From a bacterium (GTDB lineage: Bacteria; B130-G9), in NCBI GenBank assembly GCA_035527515.1, contig DATLAJ010000099.1, forward strand, positions 1 through 27,020: DNA of 27,020 nucleotides. The letters are read 5' to 3'. Positions 6,965 through 13,861 of the stretch are shown here, piece by piece. The first letter of the stretch is position 1; every line of letters begins with the position of its first letter. The position numbers and the translations under genes were made by a program. The notes beneath the pieces are model-generated. The model was given only the letters and a program-made list of their open reading frames with translations, did not search any database and had not been told where the DNA came from.

Positions 6965-8761
6965 ATGGAAAGCAAAACAATAGTTCAGAATAGGTATCGC
7001 CTGGAAAAGCGTCTCGGACACGAGGCCGGCGGCGCCACTGGGACGGTTTATCTAGCCACAGACCTCCAATTGGAAGAGAAAGTAGCGGTCAAGCTCTTGA
7101 GGCCAGTATTCGCGTCCGACCGTGACCTCATCCGAGAATTGCGCAACAGCTTCGAGGGAATCGCCGCCATAAAACATCCGTCAATCGCGAGATACAGGGA
7201 CTTTATTGTCTCGGGCGACCACCTTGCCATTGTGAGCGACTACTTTGACGGCCTGACGCTCGAGGATGTTCTGACAAAGCGCGGCCCACTTCCCTTTGAA
7301 CTTGCCAAAGATTACATGCTCCAGCTGTGCACCGCGATGCAGCTAGCGCATTCGCACGGCGTTGGCCATTACGATCTGACCCGGCGGAACGTCATGATTG
7401 GAAAAAGCGGTGATCTGGTGCTCTGTGATATGGGTATCTCGAGGCGCCTCAAAGATTCGTTATTGCATTCGCCTGGCGGGAAGAAAGTTACAGGGCTCGA
7501 CAGGGCGAGCCTTGTCGAGTATTTGCCTGCTGAACAGCGAGTCGGCAAACCTGCCTACCAGATTACTTGCGACATCTACGCAGCAGGGATACTGCTCCAT
7601 GAGATGCGGACTGGCAAGTTCCCTGACCTGTCAGCGTACGCCAGAAAGGTGGCTAAAACGCCCGAGAAGCAAACCCTGGCCGAGAGGGAACTAGTGCAAA
7701 CTGGCGAGTCCGCACCCGGCATCGGGAACTACATTGTCAGGAAGGCGCTGAGCTTCAAGCCCTGGCAGCGCTGGGAGAATTTCATCATCATGTCCTACGC
7801 TTTGGAGGGAAAGATACAGACCAGGTCCGCCCCGCTGGAGGCTCGCGGCTCGTTTGCGGCGCCCCTTACGAACAGACTTCTGAAGAGACGGATAGTTGGC
7901 TTTCTTCTCGTTGGACTCCTGCTGTTGGGTGCCATCTGGGGAATAGCTAAACTCATCGGCTTGATCCCCACAGATATTACCAGGCCTCGTGAGGCGCTGA
8001 CCGAGTATCTCTCGGAAAATGTCGAACAGGGCAAGAAGGTTGAGACAGTGCCCAAGAAGCCTGAACCTCCGAAACCCAATCCAGGTCTGCATTTCGCCAA
8101 CGCGAGAAAGCTGATCGCCGAGCGCAAGCTGGACGCAGCAGAGAAAGAGATTCTGACTGGGCTTGACCAAAAAGGTGACGCAGCCGTTGGCGGCGAGCTC
8201 CTGCGGCTTGTTCAGAAGCACAGAACCATCACTTCATTTCTAGAGCAGGCAAAGCTCCGCATTAAGAACGGCCAATTCGTTGAGGCGGGCGTTTTTTTGG
8301 ACCAGGTTCTCCAGATGGCCCCAGAGAACCTCGAGGCGCCTGGCCTGAAGTCCGAAGTTGACAAGCGACAGAGCATCATTGCTTTACTTAAGAGGGCGAG
8401 GGAAGCGTTTGACAAGAAGGCGTTTACCACACCGGAGGCCGAGAGCGCCTACCATTTTGTGCAGGATGTTCTCGAGAAAGACCCCGGAAACAAGGATGCA
8501 CTCGCCATCGTAACAGACCTAGTCAAAACATACACAAGCCCGGCCGATCGTTTTTTTGACTCTGGCGACTTCGGCAAGGCGCTGTTCTACTACCGGAAGG
8601 TGCTCTCGATAGACAAGGATAACCCTCACGCCATAAAGCGCGCCAATCTCTCGAGGGAGCGATACAGTGCCGAGCGTGCCAGACCCAAGCCAACGCCGGA
8701 AGACGAGCCTGTGTCAGCTTCAGGAAGTGTGGCCACAGTCGAGACAATGCGAAAGCCATGA
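6965..8761 (+). CDS. Transmembrane Ser/Thr protein kinase with TPR-like C-terminus
   Basis: This is a 598-residue protein counted from ATG 6965; a TTG seven codons upstream (6944) is an alternative start. A Hanks-type kinase domain fills about residues 10-280: Gly-rich loop around 18-30, Lys43 in VAVKLL, catalytic loop HYDLTRRN at 135-142 (Asp137, Asn142) and Mg-loop DMG at 155-157. The usual Lys two residues after the catalytic Asp is Thr here, and DFG is DMG, so activity is likely but unproven. One membrane helix lies at about 309-334. The remaining 260 residues are helical TPR-like repeats, which would face the periplasm if the kinase is cytoplasmic, and are suited to sensing or binding. 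The downstream lipoprotein is an obvious candidate partner. Confidence 0.9.
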   Translation: MESKTIVQNRYRLEKRLGHEAGGATGTVYLATDLQLEEKVAVKLLRPVFASDRDLIRELRNSFEGIAAIKHPSIARYRDFIVSGDHLAIVSDYFDGLTLEDVLTKRGPLPFELAKDYMLQLCTAMQLAHSHGVGHYDLTRRNVMIGKSGDLVLCDMGISRRLKDSLLHSPGGKKVTGLDRASLVEYLPAEQRVGKPAYQITCDIYAAGILLHEMRTGKFPDLSAYARKVAKTPEKQTLAERELVQTGESAPGIGNYIVRKALSFKPWQRWENFIIMSYALEGKIQTRSAPLEARGSFAAPLTNRLLKRRIVGFLLVGLLLLGAIWGIAKLIGLIPTDITRPREALTEYLSENVEQGKKVETVPKKPEPPKPNPGLHFANARKLIAERKLDAAEKEILTGLDQKGDAAVGGELLRLVQKHRTITSFLEQAKLRIKNGQFVEAGVFLDQVLQMAPENLEAPGLKSEVDKRQSIIALLKRAREAFDKKAFTTPEAESAYHFVQDVLEKDPGNKDALAIVTDLVKTYTSPADRFFDSGDFGKALFYYRKVLSIDKDNPHAIKRANLSRERYSAERARPKPTPEDEPVSASGSVATVETMRKP

Positions 8762-8872
8762 CCTCGACTTTCCGGCGGGACGGAGTTGAGATTTGATCTG
8801 GGGCAACGAACAAGTTTCTCACCGAAGCACCTTTGGCAGGCGCCGCTCGAAAAAACTAGTCGTGGAGTGAAG

Positions 8873-10108
8873 ATGGCCACCACAAATGAAACAGCCGGCC
8901 ATGGCGCATCGTTTAGCTACAGCAGAGCTGTGGTTTTCTTGCTGCTGCTCGGCTTGTTGCTCGCTTCCGTAGGCTGCAACTGCGAAATCGTCAGGAACAT
9001 CTACTACCCCACGCCTATAACCCAGATGCGCCTGACCAACGCACCGGAGACCCCGGTCGCCGTTGTGTATGATTTCGTTGATGAGCGGTCTGGGTCCGTC
9101 AGGGGCAGCCCTTATCTCGATCTCTGGCTTGTGCCATACGTAACCTTCGAATTCCCACAGTTCCTCAAGGAGCCAGCGGAACGAGGCGCTTATGCGCCCT
9201 ACGAGCCTTCTGACGAGAGCCCATTGCTGAGCGACCAGTTCAAGACCGTGCTCGAGAGGCATTTGGATGCGAAGAGCATCTTCCGCTTTCCCAAGCTCGA
9301 CGCCGAGCTGTCTCCCGAAATGTCGCCACTCTTCGAGGTTTCCGGCGTCATACACAAGGTCACCGCTCGTGCCAACTACTCCCTTTTTGGACTGGGCCTT
9401 GTCCCTGGCCTCGTGCCATTGGGCGGTTTGATCAGCTACGTAGATTGCCGCTACATGGTGGATGTGGCTCTCGAGTGCCGCGACATAAAGGGAAAAGTCG
9501 TTGCGAAGCGGAACATCACTGGCAGAACCAAGCGGGCGATAGTCGGCAGCATCCCCGCCCTGACAGAGCCGGCCTACCTGAGGTTGCGGCCTCTTCAGGA
9601 GTTCTTGCAACCCCAGATTGAGACCTTTGCCAAGCAAATCCATGACGCGCTGGCGGACAAGGACGAGAGCTACTGGCGAGGGCTGATTGACGAGCGCAAT
9701 GCACAATACACGAGAAGAATGGCCTCGAGCCGCGTCGCTGTCATCGAGCTGCGCCCGATCGGCGTTCGGCGGTCTCTCGGCGAATCATTGGCCAGGGTTG
9801 TGCGCAACACCCTCGCGAGCTCGCAGCGCGGAGTTATGAGTCAAGACGATATGGTCTCAAAACTGGGTGCTGAACTGCCCGCAAACTGCGATACGCCGGC
9901 CTTGTGGCAAGAGCTGGGGCGCAAGCTCGGCGCCTCGGAGCTGGTGGTCGGGACAGTTGAGAAACGTGACGCCGAATACATTATCGTGCTGAAGTTAATT
10001 GACGTCGGCTCTCTCCGCCCCGTGAACATAATCACCGCGAGCTGCGAGAGCGCATCCGAGCTCGAGCACACCGCCAGCGCTGCCACCCAGCGGCTATTGA
10101 GTAGGTAG
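8873..10108 (+). CDS. Lipoprotein with CsgG/FlgO-like C-terminal domain
   Basis: I place the start at ATG 8873, preceded by GGAG, giving 411 residues; the frame is open upstream to 8786 but that extension lacks a signal. The N-terminus has a hydrophobic run ending LLASVGC, a lipobox, so the protein should be a lipoprotein. The middle third (containing SPYLDLWLVPYVTF) is unfamiliar. The last 130 residues follow the CsgG/FlgO/LpoB-type pattern: a VAVIEL strand, a short-lived helix pair, MSQDDMVSKLGAE, then LGRKLGASELVVGTVEKRD and VLKLIDVGSLRPV. In those families this domain sits at the outer membrane and contacts secretion or peptidoglycan machinery. It lies 111 bp after the kinase, probably in the same operon. 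The family assignment is by eye. Confidence 0.75.
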   Translation: MATTNETAGHGASFSYSRAVVFLLLLGLLLASVGCNCEIVRNIYYPTPITQMRLTNAPETPVAVVYDFVDERSGSVRGSPYLDLWLVPYVTFEFPQFLKEPAERGAYAPYEPSDESPLLSDQFKTVLERHLDAKSIFRFPKLDAELSPEMSPLFEVSGVIHKVTARANYSLFGLGLVPGLVPLGGLISYVDCRYMVDVALECRDIKGKVVAKRNITGRTKRAIVGSIPALTEPAYLRLRPLQEFLQPQIETFAKQIHDALADKDESYWRGLIDERNAQYTRRMASSRVAVIELRPIGVRRSLGESLARVVRNTLASSQRGVMSQDDMVSKLGAELPANCDTPALWQELGRKLGASELVVGTVEKRDAEYIIVLKLIDVGSLRPVNIITASCESASELEHTASAATQRLLSR

Positions 10109-10194
10109 CTCCAAGCTTGCCACTGGCGCTTTTAGCCTGCCGTTACTATTGACGAAACGCTCCGATGAGTTAAGGTTGAACTCAGGAGAGCTTC

Positions 10195-10218
10195 ATGATG
10201 TATGGCCTGTTGAAATAA
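10195..10218 (+). other. Seven-codon leader ORF with strong RBS
   Basis: CAGGAGAGCTTC is followed by ATG ATG TAT GGC CTG TTG AAA TAA, encoding MMYGLLK. The ribosome site is better than that of the ATPase gene 29 bases downstream. A TTGACG box at 10149-10154 could be the -35 of the local promoter, though no good -10 is visible. It may be a translated leader controlling the ATPase gene, or chance. Confidence 0.25.
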
Positions 10219-10246
10219 CAGACGATTGGTTAGGGTTTGGAAGAGA

Positions 10247-11488
10247 ATGACCAAAACATCGAGAAGCATCGAGGAGCGTAACAACGTATTCATTCGGTCG
10301 ATTCGCCTCCGGAACCTCCTCTCCTTTGGCCCCGACAGCGAGGAAATAGAGCTCCAGCCCCTGAACGTCCTCATCGGGCCTAACGCATCAGGCAAGTCCA
10401 ATTTCATTGCGGCGATCTCCTTGCTGAAGGCCGCACCGCGTGATCTTCTGGGCACACTCCGGCAGATGGGCGGCCTTGAGAATCTGGTCTGGAAGGGCGA
10501 CAAGGCTCGGGACGGAATTCGTGTGCAGGCAAGCGTAAGTTATCCGCGCGGCGACAGTGATTTACGTTACGCCCTGAGATTCGAGCCCCTTCTTACCGAC
10601 CCCGAATGGTGGGATGAATCGGTGGCAGAAGCGGAGGCGGCCAACGACCGCGACCACGGGCACTCTTTCTATTGGAGAAGCGTTGATGAGGCACACATCA
10701 GGATCAGGACCGACGACAAGTCACCTTTGGGTTCCGCAGCTGGGAGAGGAGAGAAGGTTCTGAGTCCCAGCGATTTCAGCGGACGGCAATCAATCCTATG
10801 CCAACGCAGAGACCCCGACGCATATCCTGAGATCACGTATCTGGCCGAGGAGCTGAAGGAAATACGCATCTTCAGCGAGTGGAGGCTGGGTCCGCAGAGC
10901 CCGGCTAGAATGCCCCAGAGGACGGATTTGCCCGGAGACTTCCTTCTTGAGGACGCGAGCAATCTAGCCAGAATGATTGACAGTTTCAGATTCAAGAAGG
11001 GTCTGAGAGAGGATATCCACAAACATCTGGGTAAGTTCGCTGATCACATGAATGAAGTCACCACCAAGATGGACTTTGGCACAGCAAGCGTTTACATCCA
11101 AGAATGGGACGGGAGGATGATTCCAGCTACTCAGCTGTCCGACGGCACGCTTCGCTATCTTTGCCTCCTTGTTATCCTTTGCCACCCCGAGCCGCCGCCG
11201 TTAATCTGTATCGAAGAGCCCGAACTAGATCTCCATCCGGACATAATTGGCGAGATTGCGGACCTGCTCGTTGAGGCGTCCAAGCGCACGCAGCTGATCG
11301 TAACGACGCACTCGGAGATTCTTGTTTCCGCTCTCTCCGAAACGCCGGAGTCTATCCTCGTTTGCGAGCAGGATGCTGGTGGGACAAAAATGCGGCGTCT
11401 GTCGCTTGATAAGCTCAAGGAGTGGCTGAAGGAGTATTCGCTGGGCGATCTCTGGGCGATGGGTGAAATCGGTGGCAGTCGATGGTAA
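10247..11488 (+). CDS. AAA15-type (ABC/SMC-like) ATPase, defence-associated
   Basis: This 413-residue protein starts at ATG 10247 (GGAAGAGA upstream; TTG 10226 is an alternative). It has an SMC/RecF-like split ATPase: Walker A GPNASGKS at 44-51, a signature-like LSDGT at 297-301, Walker B ICIEEPELDLHP around 320-331 with two Glu, and a VTTHSE switch. The central insert of about 230 residues is family-specific. It overlaps the next gene by seven bases (ATGGTAA), so the two are translationally coupled. AAA15 ATPases paired with a TOPRIM or TOPRIM-like partner occur in PARIS, OLD and related phage-defence modules, where the ATPase senses infection and controls the nuclease. The role here is inferred from that architecture. 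Confidence 0.88.
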   Translation: MTKTSRSIEERNNVFIRSIRLRNLLSFGPDSEEIELQPLNVLIGPNASGKSNFIAAISLLKAAPRDLLGTLRQMGGLENLVWKGDKARDGIRVQASVSYPRGDSDLRYALRFEPLLTDPEWWDESVAEAEAANDRDHGHSFYWRSVDEAHIRIRTDDKSPLGSAAGRGEKVLSPSDFSGRQSILCQRRDPDAYPEITYLAEELKEIRIFSEWRLGPQSPARMPQRTDLPGDFLLEDASNLARMIDSFRFKKGLREDIHKHLGKFADHMNEVTTKMDFGTASVYIQEWDGRMIPATQLSDGTLRYLCLLVILCHPEPPPLICIEEPELDLHPDIIGEIADLLVEASKRTQLIVTTHSEILVSALSETPESILVCEQDAGGTKMRRLSLDKLKEWLKEYSLGDLWAMGEIGGSRW

Positions 11489-11814
11489 AGGAGGTCAGGG
11501 TTTATGTTGAGGGTGGCGGCGACCGGCGCAATGACCGACGGAATCTGAAGCGTGGCTTCAGCCAATTCCTGAATGACATCCGGCAGAACGCACGATTACG
11601 AGAGATCAGATGGTCTGTCGTGGCATCTGGCAACAGGAGCCAGACATACCGAGCTTTCGGACATGCAAGACAGCAACACCCTGACGCATTCAATGTTCTG
11701 CTGGTCGATTCAGAAGGCCCTGTCCAACCTAATACCCCGTCTTGGAAGTATCTTCATGACAGGGAATATGACAAGTGGGAGCTCAGTGCTCAATATGAGC
11801 CGAACTGCCACTGA
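11482..11814 (+). CDS. DUF4276 protein, N-terminal half (split gene)
   Basis: This 110-residue ORF overlaps the ATPase stop. It begins VRVYVEGGGD and contains NVLLVDSEGP. Glu10, Asp76 and Glu78 fit the acidic positions of the TOPRIM-like DUF4276 family, which normally runs to about 200 residues as one chain and accompanies AAA15 ATPases. Here the frame stops at TGA 11812-11814, exactly where family members continue into an L-M-V-Q-x-M-E-A-W motif. That motif is present in the next frame. The break is consistent with loss of one C near 11811. It may be a frameshift mutation, a sequencing error, or a genuine two-subunit split. Confidence 0.75.
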   Translation: MVKEVRVYVEGGGDRRNDRRNLKRGFSQFLNDIRQNARLREIRWSVVASGNRSQTYRAFGHARQQHPDAFNVLLVDSEGPVQPNTPSWKYLHDREYDKWELSAQYEPNCH

Positions 11815-12116
11815 TGGTGCAGACGATGGAGGCCTGGTTCGTCGCGGACAAGGACGCCCTAAGCCGTTTCTACGGGCAAGGCTTTCGCAAAACAGCGCTT
11901 CCCAGAAATCCCAAAGTAGAGGAAATCAACAAGGATGAGCTCAACAGCTCTTTGAGTAAGGCAACAAAGAACACGAAGGCAGGGGAATATCACAAGACAC
12001 GTCACGGGCCCAAGATACTCGAACTGCTTGATGCGGCCGAAGTGCGCGACGCGGCGCCTCACTGTGAGCAGCTGTTCCAGGTTCTCGAAAAACAGGTTGG
12101 CATCTCAACCGAATGA
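11814..12116 (+). CDS. DUF4276 protein, C-terminal half (split gene)
   Basis: This 100-residue ORF begins at ATG 11814, sharing its A with the preceding TGA (TGATG). It opens MVQTMEAWFVADKDAL and continues FYGQGFRKTALP, TKNTKAGEYHKTRHG and a final helical segment. This is the conserved second half of DUF4276 proteins, uninterrupted to its natural end. The intact downstream frame suggests either very recent disruption or continued expression by stop-start re-initiation. It ends 12116; a gap of about 185 bases with nothing recognisable follows before the relic at 12302. Confidence 0.75.
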   Translation: MVQTMEAWFVADKDALSRFYGQGFRKTALPRNPKVEEINKDELNSSLSKATKNTKAGEYHKTRHGPKILELLDAAEVRDAAPHCEQLFQVLEKQVGISTE

Positions 12117-12273
12117 ACGCGAGAGCCGCGTGTCCGTCGGCCTATTGCGGTTAATTGCCTACGCACGGGTCACCTCTCATCGTTGTCTTACGTCCTTGTT
12201 ATGCCTTATGGCACTCTTCACAATCGCGCTAGTTCCGATAAAATACTGCCCCTGGTTGGCGTGCAAGTCAATT

Positions 12274-12301
12274 CCCTGAAGGGTCGAACACGCGCCGAAT
12301 C
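12274..12301. repeat. Short dispersed repeat (copy 1)
   Basis: CCCTGAAGGG-TCGAACA followed by CGCCGAATC closely matches 16440-16468, which has CCCTGAAGGGG-TCGAACAACCGCCGAATC. Both copies sit next to relic or accessory genes. The CCCT/AGGG arms around GA make a small hairpin, in keeping with the GAA-loop hairpins at 16366-16412. Confidence 0.5.
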
Positions 12302-12487
12302 CCGATTGAGGTCAAATATCAAAGAAGAATTGACCCCCACCGCGACACGCTCGGGCTGAGAGCCTTCTTAGAGAAAACGGTCTATAACGCCCCATTCGGC
12401 ATACTCGTTACCATGCTGGACGGCGTCGAAATCCCCGATCCCCGCATCGTGGCCCTGCCGCTCAGCAGCCTGCTGCTCATCACGTAG
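12302..12487 (+). pseudogene. 3' relic of AAA+ ATPase gene (DUF4143-like C-terminus)
   Basis: An open frame without a plausible start ends at TAG 12485-12487. It encodes about 60 residues containing IEVKYQRRIDP, LGLRAFLEK, APFGILVT and DPRIVALPLSSLLL. The I-E-V-K core is the sort of PD-(D/E)xK-like ending found in the AAA+/DUF4143 ATPases of prokaryotes, and the phrase order looks like their last strand-helix unit. All upstream domains are missing, so it is a remnant. The upstream junction coincides with the short repeat at 12274-12301, a possible recombination point. The family name is from memory of the pattern. Confidence 0.55.
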
Positions 12488-12537
12488 GGCTCATAGAATA
12501 CGTGGCGACCCGCCGATTGTTTGTTGCCTGGACAGGG

Positions 12538-12566
12538 TTGCTTTGATCGAGATTGGCGGCTAGTAT
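12538..12566 (+). promoter_or_regulatory. Candidate promoter of flavoprotein gene
   Basis: TTGCTT (12538-12543) and TAGTAT (12561-12566) are spaced by 17 bases and lie 53 bases upstream of the flavoprotein start. The match to consensus is partial. Confidence 0.33.
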
Positions 12567-12618
12567 TACATCGGAGTTGATGCTCTTTCTGCAATTGAAC
12601 TCAACAGGGAGGAATAGC

Positions 12619-13194
12619 ATGAAGGTTGTGGCATTCAACGGAAGTCCGAGAAAGAATGGGAACACATCTCTTCTCGTCAACTACGTGTTTGAGGAGCTGA
12701 AAAAAGAGGGCATCGAAACTGAGACGGTGCAGGTCGGGGGCAAGATGCTGCGAGGCTGCACGGCTTGCTATCAGTGCTATACGAACAAGGACAATCGCTG
12801 CGTTATCGAGGGGGATGAGGTCAATCAATACATCGAGATGATGATGGAGGCAGACGGGATCATTCTCGCCTCGCCGGTCTATTTCACAGACGTTACGGCG
12901 GAGATGAAGGCGCTCATCGACCGAGTCGGATTCGTCACAAGGGGGAATGGCAGCTTACTCAAGCGCAAAGTTGGCGCTGCGGTCGTGGCGGTCCGAAGAG
13001 GCGGACAGTTGCACACGTTCGATACGCTTAACCACTTTTTCTTGATTAGTCAGATGATCGTGCCGGGTTCGATCTACTGGAACTTCGGCGTTGGCCGCAA
13101 CATTGGTGACGTTCATCAAGACGAGGAGGGCGTGAAGACGATGAGGACGCTCGGTCAGAACATGGCCTGGCTGCTGAAGAAGATCGGCGCCTGA
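12619..13194 (+). CDS. Iron-sulfur flavoprotein / NADPH-dependent FMN reductase family
   Basis: This is a 191-residue flavodoxin-fold protein. The start ATG 12619 has GGGAGG 6 bases upstream; an in-frame upstream extension to 12553 is ignored. The FMN-phosphate loop is FNGSPRKNGNTS at 6-17. C47, C50, C53 and C61 give CX2CX2CX7C, which matches the compact [4Fe-4S] motif of archaeal-type iron-sulfur flavoproteins rather than a plain FMN reductase. ASPVYF around 100 is the conserved flavin-contact segment. These proteins carry single electrons between ferredoxin or hydride donors and acceptors, often in oxidative-stress defence of anaerobes. That agrees with the rubrerythrin gene 117 bases downstream. 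The electron donor is unknown. Confidence 0.87.
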   Translation: MKVVAFNGSPRKNGNTSLLVNYVFEELKKEGIETETVQVGGKMLRGCTACYQCYTNKDNRCVIEGDEVNQYIEMMMEADGIILASPVYFTDVTAEMKALIDRVGFVTRGNGSLLKRKVGAAVVAVRRGGQLHTFDTLNHFFLISQMIVPGSIYWNFGVGRNIGDVHQDEEGVKTMRTLGQNMAWLLKKIGA

Positions 13195-13219
13195 TGGTTC
13201 TCGCATTCACGTGAAGAGA

Positions 13220-13241
13220 TAGGAACCATTCCTAATATGAT
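13220..13241 (+). promoter_or_regulatory. Palindromic operator candidate upstream of rubrerythrin
   Basis: TAGGAA-CCA-TTCCTA (13220-13234) has perfect 6-bp arms around a 3-base centre. TATGAT (13236-13241), a near-consensus -10, directly follows. A repressor on the palindrome would block that promoter. A peroxide or iron regulator would suit the gene, but no regulator family can be assigned and no good -35 is visible. Confidence 0.35.
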
Positions 13242-13311
13242 AACTGTTCTTATGTAGAAGTCAGATACCCTTAAGCCAGAATTTGAAATCAACCATAACG
13301 AGGAGAACCAG

Positions 13312-13836
13312 ATGGGAAAGACAGAAGAGAACCTAAAGGCCGCATTTGCCGGCGAGTCGCAGGCGCGGAATAAGTACACCTACTTCGCGAGTGTTGCGAG
13401 AAAGGCGGGGCTACATTACGTCGCCAAGGCCTTTGAGGAATCAGCCGAGAATGAGAAGCAGCACGCCAAAGACGAGTTCAAACTTCTGAATGGCATCGGT
13501 GACACGGTGGCGAATCTGAACGAGGCGATTGATGGCGAGCATTACGAGACGACTGACATGTATCCAACCTTCGCAAAAGAGGCGGAGGAAGAGGGTGACA
13601 TGGCGGCGGCCAATCTCTTCCGGCAGATAGCGAAGATCGAGAAGCACCACCGGGATAGATACAAAGCGCTCCTTGCTATGCTCGAGAGCGGGACACTCTA
13701 CAAGCGGGATGAGCCGGTCAACTGGAAGTGCAGCGTCTGCGGCTTCGTATATAACGGCACAGAGCCTCCGCCGAAGTGCCCCTGCTGCAAGCATTCGAAG
13801 GAGTATTACGAGCCTGAGGACGTTTCGTTCTTTTAG
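13312..13836 (+). CDS. Rubrerythrin
   Basis: This 174-residue non-haem iron protein reduces hydrogen peroxide in anaerobes. The ferritin-like four-helix part (residues 1-130) has the expected carboxylates and His: E15 in [22 protein letters not shown] (E48, H51), the EEEGD helix near 92-96, and EKHH at 110-113. The C-terminal rubredoxin-like domain has C140/C143 and C156/C159 for a single Fe; an extra Cys158 lies inside the second knuckle, which is unusual. ATG 13312 has GAGGAGA upstream. It is followed after 25 bases by a rubredoxin-containing protein, so the pair is likely co-transcribed. Confidence 0.96.
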   Translation: MGKTEENLKAAFAGESQARNKYTYFASVARKAGLHYVAKAFEESAENEKQHAKDEFKLLNGIGDTVANLNEAIDGEHYETTDMYPTFAKEAEEEGDMAAANLFRQIAKIEKHHRDRYKALLAMLESGTLYKRDEPVNWKCSVCGFVYNGTEPPPKCPCCKHSKEYYEPEDVSFF

Positions 13837-13861
13837 AGAATCCATGTGAGGGCATTGCGAG

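Noticed and set aside
8819-9706. 295-codon minus-strand frame
   Set aside because: It is antisense to the lipoprotein gene, which has a lipobox and a family-like C-terminus; no start context supports the reverse frame.
12553-12618. Longer start for the flavoprotein
   Set aside because: The extension precedes the strong GGGAGG site and adds residues before the conserved MKVVAFNGSP start of the flavodoxin fold.
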